Shown: piece after piece, positions 18,752-28,212 of the stretch
Position numbering within the stretch: position 1 is the first letter of the stretch
Layout of the letters: every line of letters starts with the position of its first letter
Source: Betaproteobacteria bacterium Ga0077526
GTDB taxonomy: Bacteria; Pseudomonadota; Gammaproteobacteria; Burkholderiales; Ga0077523
Length of the DNA: 64,000 nucleotides
NCBI GenBank assembly: GCA_001464765.1
Contig: LNDV01000017.1
Span: forward strand, 1-64,000
Reading direction: 5' to 3'
Position numbers and translations under genes: made by a program
The notes under the pieces: generated by a model
Databases searched by the model: none
Told to the model about the DNA's origin: nothing
The model's input: only the letters and a program-made list of their open reading frames with translations

Positions 18752-19288
18752 CTACTGTTCCTCAGCGACCTTCTTGAGCGTCTCCAGCCCGGCCTTGTAT
18801 GCCCCGGTAAAGAAGGCGATCACGGAGGCATCGTCCTGCCCTTCGGGCGGCGGCTCCTGCCAGTAGGCAAGGCGCGTGAATCGCCCGCCCCAGGTCACTT
18901 CCGTCTCGCCGTTGCCGAGATCCTTCAGGCTCACGGTAGAGAAATAGTCGCTCGCCATGACGTGTCCGTCCACGTAGGTGTAGGTGAGCCGCAGGTTGTA
19001 CGGGTCGTACTCGACGAGCTTCTCCGTCACGCGGGTGCCATTGCGGCGGACGAGCTGTCGGATCGCGCCCAGCTCGTTGCGATCGCGCAGGACCAGCTTG
19101 CTCTCGACCGCCGGCGGAAACCAGCGCGAGATGCCGCCGAAATCCCCGACGTAGGCCCAGACCTTGTCGGGCGTCGCCTTGATGCGGATGACCTGCGTGG
19201 TCGTGAGCTCCTTGGCCTGGGCAAACGCCGCCACCGGCACGAGCAGCGCCAGCGATGCAGCCAGTCGGACGATTCTTTTCATTTTCAT
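18752..19288 (-). CDS. SRPBCC-family exported protein
   Basis: A 178-residue protein with an N-terminal signal peptide (about 1–24, ending AAFAQA) and one SRPBCC/polyketide-cyclase-like domain (about 28–178): IKATPDKVWAYVGDFGGISRWFPP, a mid-region of alternating strands and a long C-terminal helix with FFTGAYKAGLETLKKVAEE. These helix-grip proteins bind hydrophobic ligands in an internal cavity, and the signal peptide points to the periplasm. The start at 19288 has a GGGAGAAGG ribosome site; a second ATG two codons later is also possible. The gene lies downstream of alaS and is probably read as a tail of that operon or from its own promoter. Confidence 0.85.
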   Translation of the reverse strand: MKMKRIVRLAASLALLVPVAAFAQAKELTTTQVIRIKATPDKVWAYVGDFGGISRWFPPAVESKLVLRDRNELGAIRQLVRRNGTRVTEKLVEYDPYNLRLTYTYVDGHVMASDYFSTVSLKDLGNGETEVTWGGRFTRLAYWQEPPPEGQDDASVIAFFTGAYKAGLETLKKVAEEQ

Positions 19289-19331
19289 AGCCTTCTCCCT
19301 TCGCGAATAAGACGGAATCAAATGCGCCGGA

Positions 19332-21926
19332 TCAGAGCCGTTGCTCGACCCAGCCGGCGACCGACCCGAGCGCGCCGTCGAGTTGCGCCGGCTGCGTGCC
19401 GCCGCCCTGCGCCATGTCAGGACGTCCGCCACCCTTGCCACCCACCTGCGCCGCGATCGTGGCGACGATCTCGCCGGCCTTCACGCGCGCCGTGAGATCC
19501 GCCGTGACGCCAGCGATGATGGACACCTTGTCAGCACCCTCCACACTGCCCAGCACGATCACCGCGGACTTGAGCTTGTCCTTGAGCTTGTCGACCGTCT
19601 CGCGCAACGCCTTGGCATCCGCGCCTTCGAGCCTCGCCGCGACGACCTTCACACCCTTCACATCGAGTGCCGATGCGCCAAGATCGTCGCCCTGCGCAGA
19701 CGCGAGCTTCGCCTTCATGCGGCCCAGTTCCTTCTCCAGCGCCTTCACGCTGTCGACGATCTGCGCGATCTTGGCGGTGACTTCATGGGCCGGCGCCTTG
19801 AGCATCGCGGCGATCTCGCCGATCTGCTGCTCCTGCTCCTGCGCGAACGCCACGGCACCATCGGCGGTGACGGCCTCGATGCGACGGATGCCCGCGGCAA
19901 CACCGGACTCCGACACGATCTTGAAGTAGCCGATATCCCCGCTGCGCTTCACGTGCGTGCCGCCGCACAATTCGGTGGAGAACCCGCCCATGCCGATGAC
20001 GCGGACCTCGTCGCCATACTTCTCGCCGAAGAGCGCCATGGCCCCGGCCTTGATGGCCTCGTCGTACTTCATGAGGCGCGCCTCGACCGGCACGTTGCGG
20101 CGGATCTCGCGGTTGACGATGGCCTCGATGCGACGGATCTCGTCGGGCGTCACGGGCTGGGTATGGCTGAAGTCGAAGCGCGTGCGCTGCGCGTCGACCA
20201 GTGAACCCTTCTGCGCCACGTGAATGCCGAGCACATCACGCAAGGCAGCGTGCATCAGGTGCGTTGCGGAATGGTTGAACGCCGCGCGCTCGCGCTGGAC
20301 GGTGTCCACGCGGGCGTCGACGCGGTCGCCCACGGCGAGCCGGCCAGTCTCGACGCGGCCATGGTGGCCGAATACCGTGGCCTGGATCTTCAGCGTGTCG
20401 CGCACGACGAACTGCGCCGCGCCCGAGGACAGTTCGCCGCTGTCACCCACCTGACCGCCGGACTCGGCGTAGAACGGCGTACGGTCGAGCACCACGACGG
20501 CCTCGTCGCCGGCTTCCACAGCATCCACCGCCGTGCCTTCCTTGTAGAGCGCGAGCACCTGCGCGTCGAGTTTCAGCGTGTCGTACCCGTGAAACTCGGT
20601 GGCCTGGCCGGCGTACTCCACGGCCGACTGCATCTGGAAACGCGACGCCGCCCGCGCACGGGAACGCTGCTGTTCCATCTCGGCCTCGAAGCCGGCGAAG
20701 TCGACGGTGAAACCGCGCTCCCGCGCCACGTCGGCGGTGAGATCCAGCGGGAAGCCGTAGGTGTCGTAGAGCTTGAAGACGGTGGAGCCGTCGAGCATCC
20801 GGTCTTCCTTCTGCATGGCGGACTCGAGCACGGCCATGCCGTGTTCGAGGGTCTCGGCGAAGCGCTCCTCCTCCTGTCGCAGCACCTGCTCCACCTTCGC
20901 CTGAGCCGCGGGCAATTCCGGATAGGCCTCGCCCATCACGCGCGCGAGCTCTGCCACGAGCGTGTGGAAGAAGGGCTGCTTCTGACCCAGCTTGTAGCCG
21001 TGCCGGATCGCCCGGCGGATGATCCGGCGCAGCACATAGCCCCGACCTTCGTTGCCCGGGATGACACCGTCGACGATGAGGAAGCTGCAGGCACGGATGT
21101 GATCGGCGATCACCTTGAGCGAGTTGTTCTCCATGTCCTGCACGCGCGTCGCGCGGGCGGCGGCAGCGATGAGGTCCTGGAAGAGATCGATGTCGTAGTT
21201 GGAGTGCACACCCTGCATGACCGCGCTGATGCGCTCCAGCCCCATGCCGGTGTCCACGGACGGCTTCGGCAGCGGATGCAGCACGCCCTTGTCGTCGCGG
21301 TTGAACTCCATGAACACGAGGTTCCAGATCTCGATGTAGCGGTCGCCGTCGGCATCCGGCGAACCGGGCGGCCCGCCCGCGACACCCGGCCCGTGGTCGA
21401 AGAAGATCTCCGTGCAGTATCCGCAGGGGCCGGTGTCGCCCATCTGCCAGAAGTTGTCGTTCGTGGGGATGCGGGCGAGGCGCTCACGCGGCACGCCGAT
21501 GTCCTCCAGCCAGATCTTCTCCGCGCCGGCGTCGTCGGAATGGACCGTGACCCAGAGCCGGTTTTCCGGAATCTTCAGTTCCTTCGTGAGGAAGCCCCAG
21601 CCGAACTCGATGGCCTCGCGCTTGAAGTAGTCGCCGAAGCTGAAGTTGCCGAGCATCTCGAAGAAGGTGTGATGGCGCGCGGTGTAGCCCACGTTCTCGA
21701 GGTCGTTGTGCTTGCCGCCCGCCCGTACGCAGCGCTGCGAAGTGGTCGCCCGGCGGTAGGGCCGCTGGTCCTGCCCGAGGAACACATCCTTGAACTGGAC
21801 CATCCCTGCGTTCGTGAACAGCAAGGTGGGGTCGTTGCCCGGCACCAGCGGCGACGAGGACACGATGGTGTGGCCGTTGCGGCGGAAGTACTCGAGGAAA
21901 CGGTGACGGATTTCGCTGCTTTTCAT
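19332..21926 (-). CDS. alaS: Alanyl-tRNA synthetase
   Basis: An 864-residue class II synthetase. The N-terminus ([15 protein letters not shown]) and aminoacylation core ([13 protein letters not shown]) are canonical. The editing domain carries the zinc-type HSATH…(HxxxH) and CGGTH motifs, and the C-terminal C-Ala region ends [12 protein letters not shown], a conserved glycine-rich stretch. The ATG at 21926 is the standard start. It is placed 37 bp downstream of recX in the order recA–recX–alaS, common in Proteobacteria. Confidence 0.97.
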   Translation of the reverse strand: MKSSEIRHRFLEYFRRNGHTIVSSSPLVPGNDPTLLFTNAGMVQFKDVFLGQDQRPYRRATTSQRCVRAGGKHNDLENVGYTARHHTFFEMLGNFSFGDYFKREAIEFGWGFLTKELKIPENRLWVTVHSDDAGAEKIWLEDIGVPRERLARIPTNDNFWQMGDTGPCGYCTEIFFDHGPGVAGGPPGSPDADGDRYIEIWNLVFMEFNRDDKGVLHPLPKPSVDTGMGLERISAVMQGVHSNYDIDLFQDLIAAAARATRVQDMENNSLKVIADHIRACSFLIVDGVIPGNEGRGYVLRRIIRRAIRHGYKLGQKQPFFHTLVAELARVMGEAYPELPAAQAKVEQVLRQEEERFAETLEHGMAVLESAMQKEDRMLDGSTVFKLYDTYGFPLDLTADVARERGFTVDFAGFEAEMEQQRSRARAASRFQMQSAVEYAGQATEFHGYDTLKLDAQVLALYKEGTAVDAVEAGDEAVVVLDRTPFYAESGGQVGDSGELSSGAAQFVVRDTLKIQATVFGHHGRVETGRLAVGDRVDARVDTVQRERAAFNHSATHLMHAALRDVLGIHVAQKGSLVDAQRTRFDFSHTQPVTPDEIRRIEAIVNREIRRNVPVEARLMKYDEAIKAGAMALFGEKYGDEVRVIGMGGFSTELCGGTHVKRSGDIGYFKIVSESGVAAGIRRIEAVTADGAVAFAQEQEQQIGEIAAMLKAPAHEVTAKIAQIVDSVKALEKELGRMKAKLASAQGDDLGASALDVKGVKVVAARLEGADAKALRETVDKLKDKLKSAVIVLGSVEGADKVSIIAGVTADLTARVKAGEIVATIAAQVGGKGGGRPDMAQGGGTQPAQLDGALGSVAGWVEQRL

Positions 21927-21963
21927 GACTTCACTCTCGGAATCGAAACGGGTGGGACTGCCT

Positions 21964-22425
21964 TCAGGCCGGCGAATCTTCGTCGGCGGCGGAACGCAGC
22001 ACCTGATGGATGACGTCGGGCCGGAACCCGCGATTGTGGAGGTAACGGGCCTGCGCCGCCCACTCCTCGCGGGACGCGGGGGGCGTGCCGAAACGCCGGC
22101 GAAGCACTGTGCGCGCCGCGGCGGGCTCCAGCACCCGGGCCTGGTCGAGTGCGGGAGCGAGATCCTCCTCGGTCACGCCACTCATCTTGAGCTTCTGCTC
22201 CAGCCGCAGGGAGCCGTGCCGGCCCATCGAACGATGGGCCATCTGCTCGGCGTAGCGGCGGTCGGACAACAGGCCCGTGCTCTCCAGGCGGTCCAGCAGG
22301 GCGTCCACATCATCGTCAGGCTGGACGTGCGGGGCGAGCTTGCGCGCCAGCTCCGCCCGGGTGTGTTCGCGTCGCGCCAGCAAGGCGAGCGCCCGGTTGG
22401 AGAGGGTGCGGGCCGGTCTCGTCAA
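21964..22425 (-). CDS. recX: Recombination regulator RecX
   Basis: A 153-residue RecX protein, which binds and inhibits RecA filaments. Three-helix repeats are visible: [34 protein letters not shown] and the C-terminal [16 protein letters not shown]. No ATG lies near the start of homology. The best start is TTG at 22425, overlapping the recA stop in the arrangement TTGA, which fits tight coupling to recA and a low expression level. Confidence 0.9.
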   Translation of the reverse strand: MTRPARTLSNRALALLARREHTRAELARKLAPHVQPDDDVDALLDRLESTGLLSDRRYAEQMAHRSMGRHGSLRLEQKLKMSGVTEEDLAPALDQARVLEPAAARTVLRRRFGTPPASREEWAAQARYLHNRGFRPDVIHQVLRSAADEDSPA

Positions 22426-23438
22426 TCCTCTTCCACCGGGGCGAGAGGCGCGATGCCGACCGCCTCGCGGATGCGGTTCTCGATCTCGGCGGCGACGTCC
22501 GGATGTTCCTTGAGATATTCGCGCGCGTTGTCCTTGCCCTGGCCAATCTTGTCGCCCTTGTAGGCGTACCACGCGCCCGACTTGTCGATGAGTCCGCCGG
22601 TCACGCCCATCTCGATGATCTCGCCCTCGCGGGAGATGCCTTCGCCGTAGAGGATGTCGAACTCGGCCTGGCGAAACGGCGGCGCCACCTTGTTCTTGAC
22701 GACCTTGCAGCGGGTCTCGCTGCCGATCACCTCTTCCCCCTTCTTGATGGAACCGGTGCGGCGGATGTCGATCCGGATCGAGGCGTAGAACTTGAGCGCA
22801 TTGCCGCCGGTCGTGGTTTCCGGGTTGCCGAACATCACCCCGATCTTCATGCGGATCTGGTTGATGAAGATGACCAGCGTGTTCGATCGCTTGATGTTGG
22901 CCGTGAGCTTGCGCAGCGCCTGGCTCATGAGGCGGGCCTGGAGACCGGGGAGCTGGTCGCCCATCTCGCCCTCGATTTCCGCCCGGGGGGTGAGCGCCGC
23001 GACGGAGTCGATCACAACGATGTCGACCGAGCCGGAGCGAACCAGCATGTCCGCGATCTCGAGGGCCTGCTCGCCGTTGTCCGGCTGGGAGATCAGGAGG
23101 TCCTCGACTTGGACGCCGAGCTTGCGGGCGTACTGGGGGTCGAGCGCGTGCTCGGCATCGATGAACGCCGCCGTACCGCCTACCTTCTGGGCCTCGGCGA
23201 TCACCTGCAGGGTGAGGGTGGTCTTGCCAGAGGATTCCGGCCCGTAGACCTCGACGATGCGCCCGCGCGGCAGGCCGCCGACGCCGAGCGCCAGATCCAG
23301 CCCCAGGGAGCCGGTCGAGACCACCTGGATGTCCTGGCTTCTGTCGTTCTCGCCGAGCCGCATGATCGAGCCCTTGCCGAACTGCTTTTCGATCTGGGAC
23401 AGGGCTGCGGCCAGGGCCTTCGATTTGTTGTCATCCAT
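22422..23438 (-). CDS. recA: Recombinase RecA
   Basis: A 338-residue RecA with the Walker A motif GPESSGKT (about 67–74), Walker [11 protein letters not shown], the L1/L2 DNA-binding loops (including [12 protein letters not shown]) and an acidic tail ending PVEED. It forms the homologous-recombination and SOS-activating filament. The gene is divergent from the Ser/Thr kinase gene. In the spacer there is no CTGT-N8-ACAG LexA site on either strand, which is unexpected for a recA promoter. Confidence 0.98.
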   Translation of the reverse strand: MDDNKSKALAAALSQIEKQFGKGSIMRLGENDRSQDIQVVSTGSLGLDLALGVGGLPRGRIVEVYGPESSGKTTLTLQVIAEAQKVGGTAAFIDAEHALDPQYARKLGVQVEDLLISQPDNGEQALEIADMLVRSGSVDIVVIDSVAALTPRAEIEGEMGDQLPGLQARLMSQALRKLTANIKRSNTLVIFINQIRMKIGVMFGNPETTTGGNALKFYASIRIDIRRTGSIKKGEEVIGSETRCKVVKNKVAPPFRQAEFDILYGEGISREGEIIEMGVTGGLIDKSGAWYAYKGDKIGQGKDNAREYLKEHPDVAAEIENRIREAVGIAPLAPVEED

Positions 23439-23580
23439 GGGTCTGCATCTCGCATCGGGCGGTGAAGGAAGCCCGGATTATGGCACAAGGCCTCGGCGTC
23501 AAACAGGTCATGTTCTCGAAATCTTTCAATGACCTACAGAATCCCGGGCAGCACCTCGAAAGCGCGTGCCGGCATAAAGA

Positions 23581-23599
23581 AACGGCACGGAATGCCGTT
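23581..23599. other. Inverted repeat in the recA/kinase spacer
   Basis: AACGGCA and TGCCGTT form perfect 7-bp arms around a 5-nt centre, ending 9 bp before the kinase start. It could be an operator or an mRNA hairpin covering the kinase translation start. It is not a LexA site. Confidence 0.45.
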
Positions 23600-23608
23600 G
23601 TAGCGCCC

Positions 23609-26011
23609 ATGGCTTCCCTTCCCCAGACGGTCCGGCGCATCGGCCGCTTCGAGGTGGTCCGCGCTCTCGGCCGCGGCACCCAGGGCTCCGTGTGGCTTGC
23701 GCACGACCCCGACCTCCAGCGCGACGTCGCGATCAAGACGATCGAAGTCGACGGCGCGGACAATCCGGCCGCCGTAAAGACCCTGCTCGACGAGGCGGTC
23801 ATGATGAGCCGCCTCGTGCACCCGAACATCGTGACGCTGTTCGACGCCGGCCGGGACCACGATCAGCCCTACCTAGTGTTCGAGTTCGTCCCGGGCGAGA
23901 CGCTGGCCTCCATGATCAAGACCCGCGGTCGTCTGGGCGCCATCGAAGCCTGCGAGATCGCGGTCAACATGCTGAAGGGCATCGCCTTCGCCCATCAGAA
24001 GGGTGTGGTCCATCGTGATCTCAAGCCCGGCAATGTCATGATGACCGAGGACGGCATCCCCCGGATCATGGACTTCGGCATCGCCGCCCTCGTGTCCACC
24101 CGGGATGCGGCGGACGAAGGCTTTCACGGCACCCCTGCCTACACGGCGCCTGAATACATCCAGAGCCGGGCCTTCTCGCCCCGTTCCGACGTGTTCTCCA
24201 TGGGGATGGTGCTCTACGAGATGCTGACCGGCGGCCCCGCGGTCACCGGACGGACGGTGTGGGAGATCCTGCACAAGGTATCGAACGTCCCCTTCGATCC
24301 GCCCTCCGCCAAGGCCGACGGCGTGGATGAGCGCCTGAGCGGCATGGTGATGCGCGCGCTCGCCAAGAACCCGGATGACCGGTTCGAATCGGCGACCGCC
24401 CTGTGCGACGCGCTCGAGTCCTTCCTGAAGCCGGCCCCGACGGCGATCGAGAAGCAGGAGAACTCGACCGGCACCCTGGAATTCCTGCTTCGCCGGATGC
24501 GGGTGAAGAGCGACTTTCCGGCGCTGTCCTCCACGATCAGCACCGTGTCGAAGGCTGCCAACTCCGACAAGGACGGCGTGAACGCGCTGTCCTCCACGAT
24601 CCTCAAGGACTTCGCCCTCACCAACAAACTGCTGAAGCTGGTGAACTCGGCCCACTACGGCCAGTTCGGGCGCGGCATCTCGACCGTGTCGCGGGCGATC
24701 ATGGTGCTGGGCTTCGACCAGGTCCGCTCGATCGCCATCAGCCTGATGCTGTTCGATCATCTGCAGAACAAGGCGCAGGCGAACACGCTCCGCGACGAGA
24801 TCATCGCCACCTACTTCACGGCAGTCCTGGGCCGCTCGCTCGCCTCCCCGATGGGGCTGCGCGACGGAGAGGAAGCGTTCATCTGCGCGATGTTCAACAA
24901 GCTGGGCCGCGTGCTGAGCGCCTTCTACTTCCACGAGGAGTTCGTGGAGATCCAGAAGATGGAGCGCGCCGGCTCGTCCGAGAACGAAGCGGCCACCCAG
25001 GTGCTGGGCATGCCGCTGGACGCTCTGGGCATCGGCGTCGCGAAGAGCTGGCATTTCCCGGAGCCGGTGCTGGCGAGCATGAAGGCCCTGTCGCCGATCG
25101 ACCTCCAGGCGGAGCACGGCGAAATCGATCAGCTCCGGCTGCTCGCCGGCGCGGCCGCCGCGCTGACGGACATCATCCGTTACACGCCGGACGCGAACCG
25201 GGCCTCGAAGCTCATCGCCCTGGAGAAGGAATACCAGCCGCTCACCCACCTCGACCAGAGCCACTACATCGCCGCAGTGACGAAGGCCGTTGCCGACATC
25301 GGTCGCGACGCCGCCGCCCTGGATCTCAAGATCGCCACGAGCCCGTTCTTCGAACGTGCGGTCGCGTGGTCGCAGCAGTTCAGCGAGGCCCAGGCCGTGG
25401 ACGAGGTGGCTCAGACCATCGCTTCCACCGTCCTGCTGGAACGCGACCCCACCGAGAGCGCGGGCGGGGACCCGGTGGCGCGCGAGATCGCCAAGCGCAA
25501 GGCCATCCTCACCGCCGGGATCCAGGACATCACCAATGCGCTGGTCGGCAAGTACCAGTTGAACGACCTGCTGCGGATCGTGGCGGAGACCATGTTCCGG
25601 GGCGTCGGGTTCGCGCGCGTACTGTTGCTGATCCGCGACCCCGCCTCGAACACGCTCAAGACCCGGATCGGGCTGGGCAAGGACGCCGATCAGATCCTGA
25701 AGAAGGGCTTCGGCGTGCCGCTCACGCCCAGCAAGGACATCTTCCACGTGTCCCTGTCGACCGGCGCGGACATCTACATCGAGGATGTGGACACCCCGAA
25801 GATGCGCGCCCACATCCCAGAGTGGTATCGCAAGGCCATCCCGGGAAAATCGCTCGCCCTGTTCCCGATCGTGTTGAACAAAAAGCCGGTGGCATTACTC
25901 TATGGGGACAGCGAGGTCGCGGGGAGCCTGTCCTTCGGACCGGAGGAACTGTCCTTGCTTAAGACTTTGCGAAACCAGGCTGTGCTCGCAATCCGCAATC
26001 AGAATGCCTAA
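23609..26011 (+). CDS. Ser/Thr protein kinase with HDOD and GAF domains
   Basis: An 800-residue three-part signalling protein. Residues 12–270 are a Hanks-type kinase with the ATP lysine Lys43 (VAIKTI), catalytic HRDLKPGN (135–142) and DFG (155–157), so it should be active. About 287–480 is an HDOD domain (LLRRMRVKSDFPAL, then ILKDFALTNKLLKLVNSAHYG). About 630–795 is a GAF-like sensor domain. There is no transmembrane segment, so it acts in the cytoplasm. ATG at 23609 starts the conserved kinase N-terminus; an in-frame extension upstream lies in the recA spacer and looks non-coding. Its stop overlaps the cyclase-FHA gene by 8 bp, indicating a shared pathway. Confidence 0.9.
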   Translation: MASLPQTVRRIGRFEVVRALGRGTQGSVWLAHDPDLQRDVAIKTIEVDGADNPAAVKTLLDEAVMMSRLVHPNIVTLFDAGRDHDQPYLVFEFVPGETLASMIKTRGRLGAIEACEIAVNMLKGIAFAHQKGVVHRDLKPGNVMMTEDGIPRIMDFGIAALVSTRDAADEGFHGTPAYTAPEYIQSRAFSPRSDVFSMGMVLYEMLTGGPAVTGRTVWEILHKVSNVPFDPPSAKADGVDERLSGMVMRALAKNPDDRFESATALCDALESFLKPAPTAIEKQENSTGTLEFLLRRMRVKSDFPALSSTISTVSKAANSDKDGVNALSSTILKDFALTNKLLKLVNSAHYGQFGRGISTVSRAIMVLGFDQVRSIAISLMLFDHLQNKAQANTLRDEIIATYFTAVLGRSLASPMGLRDGEEAFICAMFNKLGRVLSAFYFHEEFVEIQKMERAGSSENEAATQVLGMPLDALGIGVAKSWHFPEPVLASMKALSPIDLQAEHGEIDQLRLLAGAAAALTDIIRYTPDANRASKLIALEKEYQPLTHLDQSHYIAAVTKAVADIGRDAAALDLKIATSPFFERAVAWSQQFSEAQAVDEVAQTIASTVLLERDPTESAGGDPVAREIAKRKAILTAGIQDITNALVGKYQLNDLLRIVAETMFRGVGFARVLLLIRDPASNTLKTRIGLGKDADQILKKGFGVPLTPSKDIFHVSLSTGADIYIEDVDTPKMRAHIPEWYRKAIPGKSLALFPIVLNKKPVALLYGDSEVAGSLSFGPEELSLLKTLRNQAVLAIRNQNA

Positions 26012-26942
26012 CGCCGCCGAATCCGCAGAAGCCCCCGAAGTCCCTGACGCGCCAGACGCCGCCGCCACCGAGGAACGTACCGTATTGTTCGCCGATGTGG
26101 CGGGCAGCACGCGCATGTACGAGCAGTTCGGTGACACGGAAGCGCTCCGGCGGGTCGGCGCGTGCCTCACGGCCGCGCGTGACGCCGCCGAGACCTACCA
26201 GGGCGAGGTGGTGAAGACCATCGGCGATGAAATCATGTGTGTGTTCCCCGACAGTGGCACCGCCCTGCTCGCCGCCTGCGCCATGCAGGCCGCCGTGCGG
26301 GCCTTGCCGCCGGTCAATGACATTCCCATGGCATTGAGGATCGGCTTTCACAGCGGCTCTGTGCTGCGGCGTGATGGCGATGCCTTCGGCGACACGGTCA
26401 ACGTCGCCGCTCGGATCGTGGCGCTGGCCAGCGCCGGACAGATCCTGGTGGGCGATGCCGCCTGCACGACCCTCCCGGCCTATCTCAAGTACGGGATCCG
26501 GGCCCTCGGGCACGCCTCGCTGCGCGGCCGCAACGCCGAAATCCGCCTCCATGAAGTGGTCTGGGACATGGGCGCCGACCTGACGTTGGTGGGCAGCACA
26601 TTGTCACAGCGCGGCCCGGCACCGATCGCCGCCCTCGAACTCAAGTTCGGCACCTACCGCTGGCGGCTCGAATCCGGCGCCATCACGATCGGCCGGGATG
26701 CCATGAACCAGATCGTGCTCACCACTCGCCGCGCGTCCCGCAATCATGCGAGGATCGAGGCACGCAAGGGCAAGTTCTTCGTGAAGGACAGCTCGACCAA
26801 CGGCACCTTCGTCCGTCCGGAAGGCGGCGAGGAAGTCCGGCTGAATCGCGAAGAGACCATGCTGAAGGGCAAGGGCAGCATCTTCTTCGGAGACCCTCCG
26901 TCGTCAGAGGCCGCCGAGGAGTTGCGTTACTTCATCGAGTAG
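26004..26942 (+). CDS. Class III adenylate cyclase with C-terminal FHA domain
   Basis: A 312-residue soluble protein. The cyclase domain (about 24–187) keeps the metal residues Asp31 (LFADVAGST) and Asp75 (KTIGDE), adenine-selecting Lys71 and Asp126, and transition-state Asn133 and Arg137. The FHA domain (about 208–300) keeps the phosphothreonine-binding set: GRD at 230–232, SRNH at 245–248 and NGT at 266–268. FHA domains bind phosphothreonine, and a Thr kinase is encoded immediately upstream with an 8-bp overlap (ATGCCTAA). Phosphorylation-dependent docking of the cyclase to the kinase is therefore the simplest reading; that step is inference. Confidence 0.9.
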   Translation: MPNAAESAEAPEVPDAPDAAATEERTVLFADVAGSTRMYEQFGDTEALRRVGACLTAARDAAETYQGEVVKTIGDEIMCVFPDSGTALLAACAMQAAVRALPPVNDIPMALRIGFHSGSVLRRDGDAFGDTVNVAARIVALASAGQILVGDAACTTLPAYLKYGIRALGHASLRGRNAEIRLHEVVWDMGADLTLVGSTLSQRGPAPIAALELKFGTYRWRLESGAITIGRDAMNQIVLTTRRASRNHARIEARKGKFFVKDSSTNGTFVRPEGGEEVRLNREETMLKGKGSIFFGDPPSSEAAEELRYFIE

Positions 26943-26960
26943 TCTGCCGCCGGAGGCGCC

Positions 26961-27188
26961 GTGCTCCGTATCGTGTTCGATCTTGCATGGTGGTTGTCCG
27001 ATCGGGTGTGGCGAAGCGTCCGCACGATTTCTGGTGATGACGCCTACGATCGCTACCTCTCCCGCGCCGAGGTGCATCCGATGTCCCGCCGAGAGTTCTA
27101 CGACCAGCGCCTGCACCAGAAATGGGATCGTCTGAGCGCCTGCGGCCGGTGCTTCAGCGGTCACGGGCCGGGCGAATCCGGGCGCTGA
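26961..27188 (+). CDS. YbdD/YjiX-family small protein, divergent copy
   Basis: A 75-residue member of the YbdD/YjiX family: RTISGDDAYDRYLSR and MSRREFYDQRLHQKWDR match the second copy at 58791–58970. In E. coli such proteins accompany CstA/BtsT carbon-starvation transporters, but no transporter is adjacent here. The C-terminus also differs: the usual final Cys-Cys pair is replaced by CGRCF and a further 12 residues. GTG at 26961 has GGAGG 10 bp upstream. It is 18 bp after the FHA-cyclase gene and probably in the same transcript. Confidence 0.82.
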   Translation: MLRIVFDLAWWLSDRVWRSVRTISGDDAYDRYLSRAEVHPMSRREFYDQRLHQKWDRLSACGRCFSGHGPGESGR

Positions 27189-27192
27189 CCCG

Positions 27193-27693
27193 TCAAGCGG
27201 TTCGCGCTTCCCCGGCGAGATCCACTACCCCTTCCAGAGCACGCACTACCGTGGCCCGGCGCACGGCCTCCCGGTCTCCCGGGAAATGCAGCGTCACGCT
27301 CAATCTGGTGCCGTCGTCTCTGCCCCATGCGATACACACCGTCCCGACCGGTTTCTCCGCCGACCCGCCCGTAGGGCCCGCCACACCGCTGACCGCCACG
27401 GCAAGCGAAGCACCACTGGCCCGCAGCGAACCATCGACCATGGCGATGACCGTCGGCTCGGACACCGCCCCGTGCCGGACCAGCGTCTCCGCCGGCACGC
27501 CCAGCACCGCCTCCTTCGCGGCGTTGCTGTAGGTGATGAAACCACGGTCGTACCAGCGTGAACTGCCCGACACCATGGTGACCACTGCGCCAATCCAACC
27601 GCCGGTGCACGATTCTGCTGTCACCAGCACGTCACGCGTTTCGAGCAATGCCTCCCCGACTCGGCGCGACAGCGCCTCAAGTGCCTGGTCCAT
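27193..27693 (-). CDS. pncC: Nicotinamide-nucleotide amidohydrolase (CinA C-terminal type)
   Basis: A 166-residue stand-alone CinA C-terminal domain, the deamidase that converts nicotinamide mononucleotide to nicotinic acid mononucleotide in NAD recycling. Conserved features are VLVTAESCTGG, the strand-turn GFITYSNAAKEAVLGV, GAVSEPTVIAM and AVSGVAGPTGGS. It directly abuts the pgpA stop and ends 4 bp from the convergent YbdD-like gene. Confidence 0.93.
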   Translation of the reverse strand: MDQALEALSRRVGEALLETRDVLVTAESCTGGWIGAVVTMVSGSSRWYDRGFITYSNAAKEAVLGVPAETLVRHGAVSEPTVIAMVDGSLRASGASLAVAVSGVAGPTGGSAEKPVGTVCIAWGRDDGTRLSVTLHFPGDREAVRRATVVRALEGVVDLAGEARTA

Positions 27694-28212
27694 TCAGATG
27701 AGTCCTCCCGTAATGGCGCGTCGCCAAACGGCGAGCACGAGCAGCGTGTAGAACGCCGCGAGCAGGTCGTCCAGCATCACGCCGAATCCGCCTTTCACGG
27801 TCCGATCGAAGTGCCGGATCGGCGTCGGCTTCACGATGTCGAAGGCGCGAAACAGTACGAAACCTGCGGCCTGCCACAGAAACTCCCTCGGGATCATGAA
27901 GAGCACCAGCAGATAGGCCACGATCTCGTCGATGACCATGCCGCCATGGTCGGGCACGCCGAGCGCGCGGCCTGTGCGTCCGCAGGCCCAGATGCCGATC
28001 ACGAACAACGCGACGATGACACCGAGAAATTGGAGATCGGTGAGCCGCGGCGCAAGCGCCCAGTAGATCGGCAGCGCCGCGAGAGTGCCCGCGGTTCCCG
28101 GCGCCGGTCGCATGAGTCCCGAGCCGAAGCCGAACGCGATGAAGTGTGCCGGATGCGACAGCACGAACCGGCCCGTCGGTCGGATGGGGATGCCGCTAGC
28201 GGAAGTGGTCAT
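27694..28212 (-). CDS. pgpA: Phosphatidylglycerophosphatase A
   Basis: A 172-residue integral membrane phosphatase that makes phosphatidylglycerol from its phosphate. The catalytic region FGSGLMRPAPGTAGTLAALP and the metal-binding segment VIDEIVAYLL are intact, followed by two more hydrophobic helices and DLLAAFYTLLVL near the end. The start overlaps the end of thiL by 17 bp, and the stop touches the pncC start, so thiL–pgpA–pncC form one operon. Confidence 0.94.
   Translation of the reverse strand: MTTSASGIPIRPTGRFVLSHPAHFIAFGFGSGLMRPAPGTAGTLAALPIYWALAPRLTDLQFLGVIVALFVIGIWACGRTGRALGVPDHGGMVIDEIVAYLLVLFMIPREFLWQAAGFVLFRAFDIVKPTPIRHFDRTVKGGFGVMLDDLLAAFYTLLVLAVWRRAITGGLI

Noticed and set aside
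22426..22572. Upstream ATG start for recX inside recA
   Set aside because: The extra 49 residues are Arg/Gly-rich shadow of the recA C-terminus; the TTG at 22425 fits the family start and the recA stop overlap.
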